Shown here: positions 49,899 through 58,939 of the stretch, in pieces
How positions within the stretch are numbered: the first letter of the stretch is position 1
Layout: each line of letters starts with the position of its first letter
Assembly: GCA_905214545.1 (NCBI GenBank)
Contig: CAJMMO010000005.1
Span: 1 to 60,437, forward strand
Origin: an uncultured bacterium
GTDB lineage: Bacteria; Bacillota; Bacilli; Lactobacillales; Lactobacillaceae
Direction: 5' to 3'
DNA: 60,437 bases
Program-made: the position numbers and the translations under genes
The notes under the pieces: model-generated
What the model saw: the letters and a program-made list of their open reading frames with translations, nothing else
The model's database searches: none
Told to the model about the DNA's origin: nothing

Positions 49899-49941
49899 CT
49901 ACAGATTGTAGATTGTCGTCTACAAGTTGTAGTGATATAAT
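49899..49941 (+). promoter_or_regulatory. TetR operator pair and promoter of the efflux operon
   Basis: Two palindromes CTACA-N3-TGTAG (49899-49911 and 49920-49932) have centres 21 bp apart, two helical turns. The promoter is TTGTCG (49913-49918), 17 bp, TATAAT (49936-49941). The second operator fills the spacer. This fits autorepression by the TetR protein encoded next. Confidence 0.75.
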
Positions 49942-49975
49942 CGCTGTTAGCTCATAAAAAGGAGGGGGAAGCTGT

Positions 49976-50542
49976 TTGAGAAAAACAATGAATCTGGACA
50001 AGATTCTGGATACTGCGACGGACTTGATTAACGAGCACGGTCTGAATTTTTTGACCATGAAGCACCTGGCACAAGCCTTGCATGTGCGGTCGCAGTCCCT
50101 TTATTACTACGTGTCAAACCGTAGCGAGCTGTTATCGCTGGTTGCCGCTAAGCGTCTGGAGAATTTGCGGCTCAAACTGCTGCAGGATATTGTCGGTTTG
50201 TCTGGAAAAAGTGCCATCATCAAGTTTGCCGATGACGTGCGCGACTTTTTACTTGAAGACAAGGCCATCGGCAGCATCCTCTATTCTTTAAACGAGTTAA
50301 AGCTGGAGTCGGCCATTAATGACAAGGTCGAGAAGATCTTGGCGCTGAATCGCAAAATCGATGTCGATCGCGACAAGAACCTCTCGGTCCACGCGCTAAT
50401 GGGTGCGGTCGTCGGCTATGTCTTTTTTGACCAGTCCAAAATGTTTACGGATGAGGACAAAGAGACGGCTGACCGCAATTACCACGAGATGATCTTGCGG
50501 TTAGTCGGCGACAACGAAGAAAAATCAGGAAAGAAGGAGTAA
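49976..50542 (+). CDS. TetR-family repressor of the MMPL transporter
   Basis: A 188-residue regulator with the TetR helix-turn-helix at the N-terminus (ILDTATDLINEHGLNFLTMKHLA, then ALHVRSQSLYYYVSNRSELL) and a helical ligand domain. Start TTG 49976 follows GGAGGGGG by seven bases; ATG 49988 is the alternative. The stop lies three bases before the MMPL gene. Two matching palindromes cover its promoter, so it probably represses itself and the transporter until a ligand binds. The ligand is unknown. Confidence 0.9.
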   Translation: MRKTMNLDKILDTATDLINEHGLNFLTMKHLAQALHVRSQSLYYYVSNRSELLSLVAAKRLENLRLKLLQDIVGLSGKSAIIKFADDVRDFLLEDKAIGSILYSLNELKLESAINDKVEKILALNRKIDVDRDKNLSVHALMGAVVGYVFFDQSKMFTDEDKETADRNYHEMILRLVGDNEEKSGKKE

Positions 50543-50545
50543 GCA

Positions 50546-53500
50546 TTGCGTAAATTTTTCAGACACCACACTGGTGCGCTGATTGCTTGGCTGCTGGTCT
50601 TGGCCTTGGCGGTCTTTTCACTGCCTAACGTCAACAAGCTGACGCGTGAACACTCAAGCATCAACCTGCCAAGCAATGTGCAAAGCTCCGTGGCCAATGA
50701 TATTCATGACCAATGGGGCCGCCACCAGAATAATACCTATGAAGTAGACATCGTTTTCCACAAAAAGGGCGGCGGCAAGTTCACTGCTGAAAACCGCGCG
50801 GACATGAAGGACACCATCAGCTACTTGAAGAGCAACAAGAAGCGCTTGGGGATCCGGACGATCCTCAGTCCTTTTGAAAACTTTGCCACTAAGAAAAAGC
50901 TGATTTCGAAGGATAAAACGACGGCCGCCGTCCAGATGTACGTGGCTAAGGACTTCAAGTCAGTCAGCGAAGTCAACGATAGTATCAGCAAAGCCGCCAA
51001 GACGCCTGGCGTCAGCACCTACGTCACTGGCGCCGACATCCTGACCGACGACTTCTCAGGCGCTGTCCAGGAAGGGATTAAGAAGACCGAGGTCATCTCG
51101 ATCATCTTCATCTTCATCGTCCTGATCATCGTCTTCCGGTCACCGATCGTGCCGCTGATTTCGCTGTTTACAGTAGGTGTGGCCTTCCTGACTTCCTTCT
51201 CCCTGGTTACCAACCTGGTGAAGAGCGTCAACTTCCCATTCTCCAACTTCACCCAGGTCTTCATGGTGATTGTCTTATTCGGGATTGGGACCGACTACAA
51301 CATCCTGCTTTATGACAAATTCAAGGAAAACCTAGGCAAGGGGATGAAGAAGCAGGAGGCGACTAAGGAAGCCCTGCACTCAGCCGGCAAGACGATTCTG
51401 TACTCAGGTTCATCACTGCTGATCGGCTTTACTTCCTTAAGCCTGGCCCGCTTCTCCGTTTACCAATCCGCCACTGGCGTTGCCGTCGGTGTTGCCGTCC
51501 TGCTGTTAGTCATCTTGACCCTGAACCCATTCTTCATGGTTACTCTGGGCGCCAAGATGTTCTGGCCTGTTAAAAAGTTTGATGGCGAAAGCAGCTCCAA
51601 GCTGTGGCACGGCATCTCCAAGGGTACTTTGAAGCAGCCGATCGTGGCCTTAGTGGCCGTGGTCTTAATCTCTACGCCATTTTTCCTGTTGTTCTCCAAC
51701 AAGCTGAACTATGACGACACTGACGAAATTTCTGACAGCACCCCATCCAAGCAAGGCTTCCTGGTTGTGCAAAAGCACTTCTCAAAGGGTATGGCCGAGC
51801 CTTCTTACCTTTACATCAAGTCTGACCACAGATTAGACAACGAAAAGGACCTGAAGGCCATCGACGAACTCACCAACCAAATTCAAGCAAGCAAGGGCGT
51901 CGACTTTGCCACTTCCGTCACCCAGCCTTACGGCGAAAAGATCAACATGCTCTACGTTGACCGCCAGATGAAGACCGTCAACAAGGGTGTCGGCCAGGCT
52001 CGTTCAGGTCTGGACCGTGTAAGTTCCGGCAGCCAGCAGCTGACCAGCGGTTTAGGCCAGCTGTCAAACGGCAGCCAGCAGCTGGTTAACGGCTTGAACT
52101 TGATGAGCGCTCAGCTGTCAGCCCAAATGGGCGGCGCTAACGCTTCTCAACTGGCCCAGCTGCAAGCTGGCCTGCCGCAAATCAACGCCGGGATCCAGCA
52201 GCTGAACGGTGCTCTGCAAAGCTCTGGCGCCAGCGTTGACACCGCCGGCTTGACCCAAAACCTGACTAACGTCGGGACCCAGGCCCAAGTCATCGGCAAC
52301 AACCTGACCCAAGCCGGCCAAACCCTGCAGCGTCTGCAAGGCGCCGGCGCAGGCACTTCTCTGAACACTCAGCAGATCATGGCCCAATACCGGGCTGTTG
52401 AAGAAAGAGCTCAGCTGACGCCGCAACAAAGAGCAGCAATGGAAGCTGCCTTGAGCCAGCTGCTCACCGGCGTCCAAAGCCAAGTCACCCAACAAACCCA
52501 AACGACCACCTCTGCTCTGCAGAGCGTAGCCGGCAACCTGCAAGCAGCAGGCAACGCCGACCGGTCCTTGGCAGGCTCGCTGCAAAGCGTAGCCGGGACC
52601 GCCCAAAACCTGCAGGGGATGCTGGGCCAAGTGGCAGTGCTGAAGCGCGAAGTCAACACGCTGGCAACGGCCTCTAACGTCGCTTTGCCAGGTGCCAACA
52701 CCGCCTTGAGCAAGCTGACCAGCGGCTTGAACCAAGTCCAAAGCGCAGTCAACGCCAGCCTGCCTGGCGTCGGCCAAATCGCTTCCGGCGCAAACCAGCT
52801 TTACCAAAATGCCCCAGCCCTGACCAGCGGCGTTGACCGCATCAACTCCGGCCTGGGCACCGGTCAAAGCTACTTAGTCGGCTTAGGCAACTCAGCTGTC
52901 GGGAATTCCTTCTACATTCCTAAGTCAGCTCTGCACTCCAAGCTGTTTAAGAAGTCAATTGAAAACTACCTGAGCGGCGACAAGAAGACCGCAAAGATCA
53001 TCATCGTCATGAAGACTAACCCAAGTTCTGACTTGACCACTAACCGGGTCAACAGCTTGAGCAAGATGGCTAAGGAGTCCGTCAAGGGCACCAGCCTGAA
53101 GGGCGCAACTGTTGCCATGGGCGGCCAGTCTGAAAAGATCTACAACACCAAGGGTGTCTCCAGCGGCGACTTCCTGCGGACCGCGATCATCATGATCGTC
53201 GGCATCGGCATCGCCCTGATCTTCGTCACCCGTTCAGTCTTGCAACCAGTCTTCATCCTGGGTACTCTGGTCATCTCCTACATGATGTCTCTGTCAATTA
53301 CCCGGGGAATCGTCAAACTGGTCATGGGCAAGAGCATGCTGACTTGGAACACGCCGTTCTTCACCTTCATCATGCTGATTGCCTTAGGTGTGGACTACAG
53401 TATCTTCTTAATGATGAGGTACCGCGACTACCGCAAGGACATGGTGCCAAGCCAGGCTATTTTGAAGGCCTGCGGCGTCATCGGGACCGTTGTTATCTCA

Positions 53501-53704
53501 GCGGCCATCATCTTGGGCGGTACGTTCGCAGCCTTGATCCCATCCGGTGTGCCAACTCTGATTGAAGTTGCCATCGGCGTGGTCATCGGCCTGTTGATCC
53601 TGGTCTTCTTGATCCCAATCAACATGTCGGCAGCCATGAAGCTGACTTACGAAGGCTTCGGCCGCAACCTGATCAGCAAAAAGGTAGCTGCTAAGCACGA
53701 ATAG
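50546..53704 (+). CDS. MMPL-family (RND-type) membrane exporter
   Basis: A 1052-residue protein with the MMPL layout. One N-terminal helix is followed by an extracellular domain, five helices, a second large extracellular domain and a final five to six helices. The first helical block contains GIGTDYNILLYDKFKE and the second ALGVDYSIFLMMRYRD, the proton-relay Asp-Tyr pairs. The second extracellular part (about 480-800) is a long Gln/Ser/Leu/Gly-rich coiled region. Start TTG 50546 follows AAGAAGGAG. It is coupled to the TetR gene. It could export lipids, peptides or drugs; the substrate is unknown. Confidence 0.9.
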   Translation: MRKFFRHHTGALIAWLLVLALAVFSLPNVNKLTREHSSINLPSNVQSSVANDIHDQWGRHQNNTYEVDIVFHKKGGGKFTAENRADMKDTISYLKSNKKRLGIRTILSPFENFATKKKLISKDKTTAAVQMYVAKDFKSVSEVNDSISKAAKTPGVSTYVTGADILTDDFSGAVQEGIKKTEVISIIFIFIVLIIVFRSPIVPLISLFTVGVAFLTSFSLVTNLVKSVNFPFSNFTQVFMVIVLFGIGTDYNILLYDKFKENLGKGMKKQEATKEALHSAGKTILYSGSSLLIGFTSLSLARFSVYQSATGVAVGVAVLLLVILTLNPFFMVTLGAKMFWPVKKFDGESSSKLWHGISKGTLKQPIVALVAVVLISTPFFLLFSNKLNYDDTDEISDSTPSKQGFLVVQKHFSKGMAEPSYLYIKSDHRLDNEKDLKAIDELTNQIQASKGVDFATSVTQPYGEKINMLYVDRQMKTVNKGVGQARSGLDRVSSGSQQLTSGLGQLSNGSQQLVNGLNLMSAQLSAQMGGANASQLAQLQAGLPQINAGIQQLNGALQSSGASVDTAGLTQNLTNVGTQAQVIGNNLTQAGQTLQRLQGAGAGTSLNTQQIMAQYRAVEERAQLTPQQRAAMEAALSQLLTGVQSQVTQQTQTTTSALQSVAGNLQAAGNADRSLAGSLQSVAGTAQNLQGMLGQVAVLKREVNTLATASNVALPGANTALSKLTSGLNQVQSAVNASLPGVGQIASGANQLYQNAPALTSGVDRINSGLGTGQSYLVGLGNSAVGNSFYIPKSALHSKLFKKSIENYLSGDKKTAKIIIVMKTNPSSDLTTNRVNSLSKMAKESVKGTSLKGATVAMGGQSEKIYNTKGVSSGDFLRTAIIMIVGIGIALIFVTRSVLQPVFILGTLVISYMMSLSITRGIVKLVMGKSMLTWNTPFFTFIMLIALGVDYSIFLMMRYRDYRKDMVPSQAILKACGVIGTVVISAAIILGGTFAALIPSGVPTLIEVAIGVVIGLLILVFLIPINMSAAMKLTYEGFGRNLISKKVAAKHE

Positions 53705-53717
53705 CTAGAATTTAAAA

Positions 53718-53754
53718 GACAGGATATCTGCAATTAGCTGTCCTGCCTTTTTTT
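53718..53754 (+). terminator. Probable terminator of the TetR-MMPL operon
   Basis: CAGGA (53720-53724) pairs with TCCTG (53741-53745) over a 16-base loop, followed by CCTTTTTTT. The stem is short. Confidence 0.5.
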
Positions 53755-53801
53755 GTGCCTAATGCTATAATTATGGCTATTGAAAAGGTTGGTGAAGACA
53801 C

Positions 53802-54731
53802 ATGACATGTCGCCATTGCAAAAAGGAAATCCCAGAAGGCAGCAAGTACTGCCCATACTGCGGCTTTGAAAACGAGCCGGAGCCTGCTCCCAGCAGACGG
53901 CAGGAATACCGCCAAAGCTCGCACCAGACCAACTCCACGGTCACGGCCATGATCAACTGGATGCACAACAACACGACCATCGTCTTTTTCATCGGGGTCG
54001 GGTTGCTGATCCTGGTCAGCTTTTCGCGGCCTTTAGGCTGGTTTGCCTTTTTTGCCCTGCTGATCTGGCTGTTTATTATCTGTGAAAAAGGCGAAGCGGA
54101 TGTGAACCAGTACACGGCTGACAAGCGGTTGACCGAAGACGTCAGCAATTTAGGCTCGCGCATGGTCAACAACGTGGAAAACGACCGCGAGCGCATCCAG
54201 CAGCGGCGCCGCCGCGGGGAACCCGAGCCGGTCCAGCGGACCCGCAAGAAGCGCTCGGGCATCCAGATCGCGCTGCTCTTAATGGCCTTATTCAGCCTGC
54301 TGGTCATCTTCTTTGGCCCCTTTGCTTCATATTCGACGCTGGGGCTGAACAGCAACGCGTCGATTGCCCGCAGCCTGCTCAGCATCGGCAGCAGGGGCGG
54401 CAGCTACATTTTGACCGGCTACGGCCTGCTGCTGCTTTTGATCGTGGCCCCGTGCCTGATCATCTGGCTGACCTTAAAAGACGGTCAAAAATACCGCTGG
54501 CTGATTTTCATCATCAGCATGGTCGAGACCGTGCTCTTGGTCTACATCGCCTTTAGGCTGATCATGATGGACCAGGGTGCAAACATCGGCAGCGGCGCTG
54601 CCACGGTCTCCGGGACCGGCCGCTTAAACCAGATCACGACCAACGCCATCTCGTTTGGCATCTCGTCTTACCTGATGTTGCTGGCCAGCGCCATGACCAG
54701 TTTCTTGGCCGGCAAAAATTTAAAGCAATAA
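53802..54731 (+). CDS. Zinc-ribbon membrane protein
   Basis: A 309-residue protein with an N-terminal zinc ribbon (CRHC, then CPYC within the first 20 residues) and a short disordered linker. A first pair of helices lies at about 60-90. A charged cytoplasmic region (about 90-155, with a basic patch RKKRSG) follows, then five more helices. This combination is common among Firmicutes proteins of unknown role, sometimes linked to envelope stress. AAAGG lies before the ATG. It is a single-gene unit with its own terminator. No enzyme motif is visible. Confidence 0.82.
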   Translation: MTCRHCKKEIPEGSKYCPYCGFENEPEPAPSRRQEYRQSSHQTNSTVTAMINWMHNNTTIVFFIGVGLLILVSFSRPLGWFAFFALLIWLFIICEKGEADVNQYTADKRLTEDVSNLGSRMVNNVENDRERIQQRRRRGEPEPVQRTRKKRSGIQIALLLMALFSLLVIFFGPFASYSTLGLNSNASIARSLLSIGSRGGSYILTGYGLLLLLIVAPCLIIWLTLKDGQKYRWLIFIISMVETVLLVYIAFRLIMMDQGANIGSGAATVSGTGRLNQITTNAISFGISSYLMLLASAMTSFLAGKNLKQ

Positions 54732-54767
54732 AAAAAGGACACAGCAATTAAGCTGTGTCTTTTTTTG
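54731..54767. terminator. Bidirectional terminator
   Basis: Stem GACACAGC/GCTGTGTC (54738-54745 with 54752-54759), loop AATTAA, with A and T tracts. Confidence 0.9.
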
Positions 54768-54778
54768 CCTAAAAATAA

Positions 54779-56155
54779 TTATTTCTTAGTGACGTCGATG
54801 ACTAAGTGCTCGTTGACAAAGGCCATGAGCCCTAAGTCGCTCAGTTCGCGGCCGTAGCCTGACTTCTTGACGCCGCCGAATGGCAGCTCGCCGGCAGTGA
54901 TCCAGCGGCCGTTGATGACGGTCATCCCAGTTTCGATTTCAGCGGCAACTTTAGCTGCGTGGTCGTGGTTGCTGGAGATGACGGAAGAACCCAAGCCGTA
55001 GCTGGAGTCGTTGGCCAGTTCAATGGCTTCGTCGTCGTCTTTGACCTTGTAGATTTCAACAACCGGCCCAAACAGCTCGGTGTCAAAGACTGGGTTGTCC
55101 TTAGTGATGTCAGTCAAAATGATTGGGTTGAAGAAGGCACCCTTGGCGTTTTCGTCTTCAAAGCGGTAGTTGACCTTGGCGCCGTTGGCAATGGCGGTGT
55201 CGACTTGCTTTTGCAGCTTCTGCTTAGCACGTTCTGAGTTCATCGGAGCGATGGTCGTTGCCGGGTCCAGCGGGTCGCCGGCCTTTAAGCCGCTCAAGAT
55301 CTCGCGCATGTCTTGCAGAACTTCGTCGTACTTGCTTTCTTCGACGATGATGCGCTTGGATGAGGTGCAGACTTGACCGTCGTTGTAGGTTCTGGCGTCG
55401 CTCAAAGCCTTTTTCAATTGGTCGGAGTCAGCGTCGTCTAAGACGATGAAGGCGTCGTTGCCGCCCAGCTCCATGGTCGACTTCTTCAAGTTCTTGCCGG
55501 CAGCTTCGGCAACGGCCACGCCGCCGCGTTCGGAACCGGTCAAAGCTACGCCTTGGACACGCGGGTCGGAGATGACCTTGTCGATTTGGTCGTAGCTCAA
55601 GTAGAGGTTGATCAAAGCGCCTTCGTCAGCGCCGCCGCGGTGGATCAGCTTTTGAGTCAAAGCTGCGCTGCCTGGGACGTTGTGGGCGTGCTTTAAGATG
55701 ACTGGGTTGCCGACCAGGAAGTTAGGCGCAAACACACGGATGACCTGGTAGAGCGGGAAGTTCCACGGCTCGCAGGCCATGATGACACCGGTGGCCTGCT
55801 TCAGGTAGTAGGCGTCGCCCAGGTCGGTCTTCAGCGGTTGCGGCTTCAGCATCTCAACGCCGTTTTCAGCGTAGTAGTCGCAGATGCTTGCACACAGCTC
55901 GACTTCGCCCTTGGACTCGCTGATCAGCTTGCCCATTTCCTTGGTCATCAAAGTTGCCAATTCATCTTCATGAGCACGCAGGTTGTCCGCAATTTTTGCT
56001 AATTGGGCAGCTCTGCCGGCAGGGTCTTCGTGGCGCCACTTCTTGTACAAGGCGTGGGTCAGCGCTAAGGCCTCTTCGATTTGCTTATCGGTTGGGTTGT
56101 CATAAGTTGCGAAGGTTTCCCCGGTGTAGGGATTGACTGATTGGTATGAAGACAA
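54779..56155 (-). CDS. Aldehyde dehydrogenase (succinate-semialdehyde type)
   Basis: A 458-residue NAD(P)-dependent dehydrogenase. The catalytic Glu is in MELGGNDAF and the nucleophile Cys in NDGQVCTSSKR. NFPLYQVIRVFAPNFLVGNP is the usual cofactor-entry region, with Pro and Asn conserved. The length and motifs fit the GabD group, but other aldehydes are possible. Start TTG 56155 follows CCGAGG. Codons are of the optimal type. It is divergent from the deoxyribosyltransferase gene and convergent with the zinc-ribbon gene. Confidence 0.9.
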   Translation of the reverse strand: MSSYQSVNPYTGETFATYDNPTDKQIEEALALTHALYKKWRHEDPAGRAAQLAKIADNLRAHEDELATLMTKEMGKLISESKGEVELCASICDYYAENGVEMLKPQPLKTDLGDAYYLKQATGVIMACEPWNFPLYQVIRVFAPNFLVGNPVILKHAHNVPGSAALTQKLIHRGGADEGALINLYLSYDQIDKVISDPRVQGVALTGSERGGVAVAEAAGKNLKKSTMELGGNDAFIVLDDADSDQLKKALSDARTYNDGQVCTSSKRIIVEESKYDEVLQDMREILSGLKAGDPLDPATTIAPMNSERAKQKLQKQVDTAIANGAKVNYRFEDENAKGAFFNPIILTDITKDNPVFDTELFGPVVEIYKVKDDDEAIELANDSSYGLGSSVISSNHDHAAKVAAEIETGMTVINGRWITAGELPFGGVKKSGYGRELSDLGLMAFVNEHLVIDVTKK

Positions 56156-56241
56156 AATAAAAACCTCGGTTCTTTTCTATAACTAAAAATTCACACTCTT
56201 AGTGTATCATTAAATAAAATAATAATTAGGAGGAAACAACT

Positions 56242-56718
56242 ATGGAAAAACAAGCTACAGCACGGGTCTACCTCGGCGGACCTTTTTACAACGAGGCCCA
56301 AAGACAGCGCGTAAAAAAGGCGCAGGAATACCTGCGCCAAAACCCTACCGTTGCTTCAGTCCACTTTCCTTTTGACCACCAGTACGTTAACCCAGACGAC
56401 CCCGACGACATGAGCAGTCTGAAGTGGCAAATTGCGACCTATGAAAACGACCTGCAGGGGATGATCAACTCCGACTGCGCGATCTTTTTATACGACATGG
56501 ACAACATCGACGACGGCAGCGCCTTTGAGATCGGCTTCTTGCGCGCTCTGCACAAGCCGGCCGTCATGATTCCGTTCACTGAGAAAAAAGACGCGCCCAA
56601 GGTCATGAACCTGATGCTGGCGCGCGGCGTCACCGCCCTGATTTCTTTTGAAGATTTAAAGACTTACGACTTCCAGACCAACCTCAGTGCGCCTGTGGAC
56701 GGCTACCGGATCGTTTAA
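56242..56718 (+). CDS. ptd: Purine nucleoside 2'-deoxyribosyltransferase (PTD type)
   Basis: Transfers 2-deoxyribose between purine bases, letting the cell make all purine deoxynucleosides from one source. The 158-residue protein shows YLGGPFYNEAQRQR, the dinucleotide-like LYDMDNIDDGSAFEIGF with catalytic Glu96, and the region KVMNLMLARGVTALI. These match the type I (PTD) enzyme of Lactobacillus helveticus better than the type II (NDT) enzyme. TAGGAGG precedes the ATG. The end overlaps the convergent hydrolase gene by 35 bases. With DeoB and DeoD it points to reliance on deoxynucleoside salvage. Confidence 0.9.
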   Translation: MEKQATARVYLGGPFYNEAQRQRVKKAQEYLRQNPTVASVHFPFDHQYVNPDDPDDMSSLKWQIATYENDLQGMINSDCAIFLYDMDNIDDGSAFEIGFLRALHKPAVMIPFTEKKDAPKVMNLMLARGVTALISFEDLKTYDFQTNLSAPVDGYRIV

Positions 56719-57472
56719 GAAAGTCGATACTTTCATCAATATAATCGCTGCTGTAGTGCCGGCCGTGCCGGTCGCCCGGAATCAGCAGCAAGTTGAGCTC
56801 GCGGCCTCGGTCTGCGAGCTTTTTTGCAAACGCTAAGACATCGCTGAGCGGCGTCAGTTCGTGGGCCGAATTCAGCATCAGCAGCTGGCCCAGCTTGCTC
56901 AAGTCGTAGTTTTCGACGTCGAGCTCTTCTTGCAGCTGGCGGGTCGGGGCGTAGTTCAAGACGAAGTTTTTGTAAAAAGAGGCTTGGATCTCTTTTTTAT
57001 CAGTCAGGCCCAACTCTTCTCTAGGTTGCAGGGCGGGTTTGACGCTGTCGCTAACGCGGTTTGAAAACGAAACCGGCGCCGACCAGGTGACGGTCGGAAA
57101 GCCATACTGGCCGGCCACATAGATGGCCATCGTGCCGCCGCAGCTGATGCCCAGCTGGCTGATGTTTTTCTCATCCTCGGCGTCTGTGTACTTTGAAGCC
57201 AGCAGCCACTGGACAAAGTGCACGCAGTCTTGGTGAGCGGCCGGAAACAGGGCCGCAGGGGCCAGCCGGTAGTCAGGCACCAGGGTCATAAAGCCGGCGT
57301 TTGCCAAGCGCACGGCCAGGCCTTTTTCGGCGTCCTTGCTGCCGCGCAGCCAGGAGCCGCCGTGCCAGAGGATTAGGATCTTGGTCTGCCGGTCGGTCTC
57401 GGTGGGAAAATAGATATCGGTTTTCAAGTCAAAAGTCTGGTCATAGACGATATTTTTCTTGATCACAACCAT
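56684..57472 (-). CDS. Alpha/beta hydrolase (esterase-like)
   Basis: A 262-residue hydrolase with the oxyanion motif HGGSWLRG near residue 35 and the nucleophile Ser in GISCGGT. The Asp and His follow later (PGDRHGRHYSSDYI near the C-terminus). The open frame extends 67 codons further upstream across the divergent promoter, but AAGGGAG before the ATG at 57472 and the start of the fold favour the shorter form. It resembles kynurenine formamidase or lipase-like esterases; the substrate is unknown. It overlaps the convergent ptd gene by 35 bases. Confidence 0.82.
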   Translation of the reverse strand: MVVIKKNIVYDQTFDLKTDIYFPTETDRQTKILILWHGGSWLRGSKDAEKGLAVRLANAGFMTLVPDYRLAPAALFPAAHQDCVHFVQWLLASKYTDAEDEKNISQLGISCGGTMAIYVAGQYGFPTVTWSAPVSFSNRVSDSVKPALQPREELGLTDKKEIQASFYKNFVLNYAPTRQLQEELDVENYDLSKLGQLLMLNSAHELTPLSDVLAFAKKLADRGRELNLLLIPGDRHGRHYSSDYIDESIDFLKRSGSRPQAH

Positions 57473-57551
57473 GTCAATTGCTCCCTTCAGCAAGTTTGCT
57501 ATTATGTACATTATAGTTGAACTGACAATAAAGGGGATGCAAGTTGAAGTC

Positions 57552-58157
57552 ATGAAATTATCAGCAGCAAAAAGCCGCCATTTAATCAACATCCTGACTA
57601 TCATTTCCTCAATTATCATCATCTTTTTGGCCATCCACTGGTGGAACATGGGGATCTTAACGAGCCAGGCCAAGATGAATGCCTACCTGGCGCACAGGCG
57701 CGTGATCGGACCCTTGATCTTTGTCTTGATCCAGATCGTCCAGGTCGTCATCCCGATTATCCCGGGCGGCATCTCGCTGCTCGGCGGGGTCGTCTTCTTC
57801 GGCCCAATTGCGGGTTTTATCTATAATTACGTCGGCATCTGCATCGGCTCGATCATTCTTTTTTTCCTGGCGCGCTACTACGGCCAGCCCTTTATCCTGC
57901 ACCTGGTGTCGGAAAAAACCTTCAATAAGTACATCAAGATGACCAAAAACCAGAAGAAGTTCAACCTGTTTTTCGGCCTCTGTATTTTAGCGCCGGCCGC
58001 GCCCGATGACCTGCTCTGCATGATCGCCGGCCTGACTGAGATGAAGTTTTCTACCTATTTCTGGATCATCATCCTCTGCAAGCCCTGGACGATCGCCGCT
58101 TACAGCCTGGGTCTGCTGTATGGCTCGCGCTGGCTTTTTCACCTGGTGGGCAAATAA
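57552..58157 (+). CDS. TVP38/TMEM64 (DedA-related) membrane protein
   Basis: A 201-residue membrane protein with five to six helices of the VTT/DedA superfamily, whose members act as lipid scramblases or transporters. The conserved elements are PGGISLLGGVVFFGPIAGF with a re-entrant Gly-rich motif, then the C-terminal LCILAPAAPDDLLCMIAGLT with the Pro-Asp pair. The start is ATG 57552; ATG 57537 is in frame but abuts the ribosome site AAAGGGG. Its stop overlaps the acetyltransferase start (TAATG), so the two are coupled. Confidence 0.82.
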   Translation: MKLSAAKSRHLINILTIISSIIIIFLAIHWWNMGILTSQAKMNAYLAHRRVIGPLIFVLIQIVQVVIPIIPGGISLLGGVVFFGPIAGFIYNYVGICIGSIILFFLARYYGQPFILHLVSEKTFNKYIKMTKNQKKFNLFFGLCILAPAAPDDLLCMIAGLTEMKFSTYFWIIILCKPWTIAAYSLGLLYGSRWLFHLVGK

Positions 58158-58675
58158 TGAAAGAATTAACTGGCAAAAGAATTTTGCTGAGACAGCTCGG
58201 TTTGCAGGATGCCCCGCAGATCTTGAAGTGGGGCCGGGACCCGCTCTACCAAAAATTGGCGGGCTTTCACGGCTTGACTTCTAAAAAGGCCGCGGAGTTT
58301 TACGCCCAGCATGCCGGCGCCTGGGGCATTGTCTTGCAAAAAGACCAGCGGCTGATCGGCTTAGTCGAGCTGAAAAAACGCGGCAGCGACCCGCGTTCGG
58401 GGCTGGATCACACGCGCGAAGTCGGCTTCTTGCTGGACCGGCCTTTTTGGCGGCAGGGCTACATGAGCGAGGCCTTGGCACTGGTTTTGGACTATGCCTT
58501 TGCACACGGCCAGACCGAGATCTGGGCGGGGACTTTGCCCGACAACGTGTCATCGCAGGCGTTGCTTGGCAAGTTCGGCTTCAAGTATGTGTATACGGCC
58601 GCACTGCCGTCTTTTTTAGGCTTAGGAAGCAGCGAGCAGTATTTCCTTTTAAAAAAAGAAGACTGGCACAGTTAG
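58157..58675 (+). CDS. GNAT-family acetyltransferase (RimJ/RimL type)
   Basis: A 172-residue acetyltransferase that uses acetyl-CoA, probably to modify an amino group on a protein or small molecule. The pattern is RILLRQLGLQDA at the start, VGFLLDRPFWRQGYMSEAL (acetyl-CoA loop) and SQALLGKFGFK near the end, as in RimJ/RimL and ribosomal protein acetylases. Its start overlaps the stop of the DedA-like gene by one base. It ends three bases before the serS promoter. The substrate is unknown. Confidence 0.88.
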   Translation: MKELTGKRILLRQLGLQDAPQILKWGRDPLYQKLAGFHGLTSKKAAEFYAQHAGAWGIVLQKDQRLIGLVELKKRGSDPRSGLDHTREVGFLLDRPFWRQGYMSEALALVLDYAFAHGQTEIWAGTLPDNVSSQALLGKFGFKYVYTAALPSFLGLGSSEQYFLLKKEDWHS

Positions 58676-58677
58676 TT

Positions 58678-58705
58678 TTGCAAAAATAATGTGTCATGCT
58701 ACAAT
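58678..58705 (+). promoter_or_regulatory. Promoter of serS
   Basis: TTGCAA (58678-58683), a 16-bp spacer and TACAAT (58700-58705), directly before the T-box leader. Confidence 0.6.
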
Positions 58706-58710
58706 GTCGG

Positions 58711-58925
58711 TAAACACGAAACCTTTAGGCCATTTCAGAGAGTCCGTGTGTGGTGCGAACGGACAAAGTGCCGCTTTCCGGGTTTTGAGAATGTGGGCAA
58801 TTAATCATTGCACGGTCAGGCGCCGTTATCGCCGTTTTGAGAGTGGTTTTTACCAAATTTGGGTGGTACCGCGAGACCGTGTGTCGTTTCGTCCCATAAC
58901 AGGGATGAGACGGCTTTTTTTTGTT
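58711..58925 (+). promoter_or_regulatory. T-box riboswitch (serine) in front of serS
   Basis: The leader contains the T-box core GGGTGGTACCGCG (58861-58873) and, in stem I, AGAGAG followed by GGTGCGAA. A long terminator follows: 13 bp from 58883-58895 with 58902-58914 (three wobble pairs), then seven T. When uncharged tRNA-Ser binds, the T-box bases pair with its acceptor end and prevent termination. TCC at 58777-58779 lies at a plausible specifier position and would read as Ser. The specifier choice is less certain than the T-box itself. Confidence 0.92.
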
Positions 58926-58939
58926 TTTGGAGGTAAAAA

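Noticed and set aside
52000..52860. Possible repeat array or CRISPR-like region in the MMPL gene
   Set aside because: The repetition comes from a Gln/Ser/Gly-rich coiled protein segment in frame; the DNA repeats are short and irregular.
57473..57673. 67-codon extension of the alpha/beta hydrolase frame
   Set aside because: It runs antisense through the start of the DedA-like gene and its hydrophobic sequence is not family-like; a good ribosome site lies before 57472.
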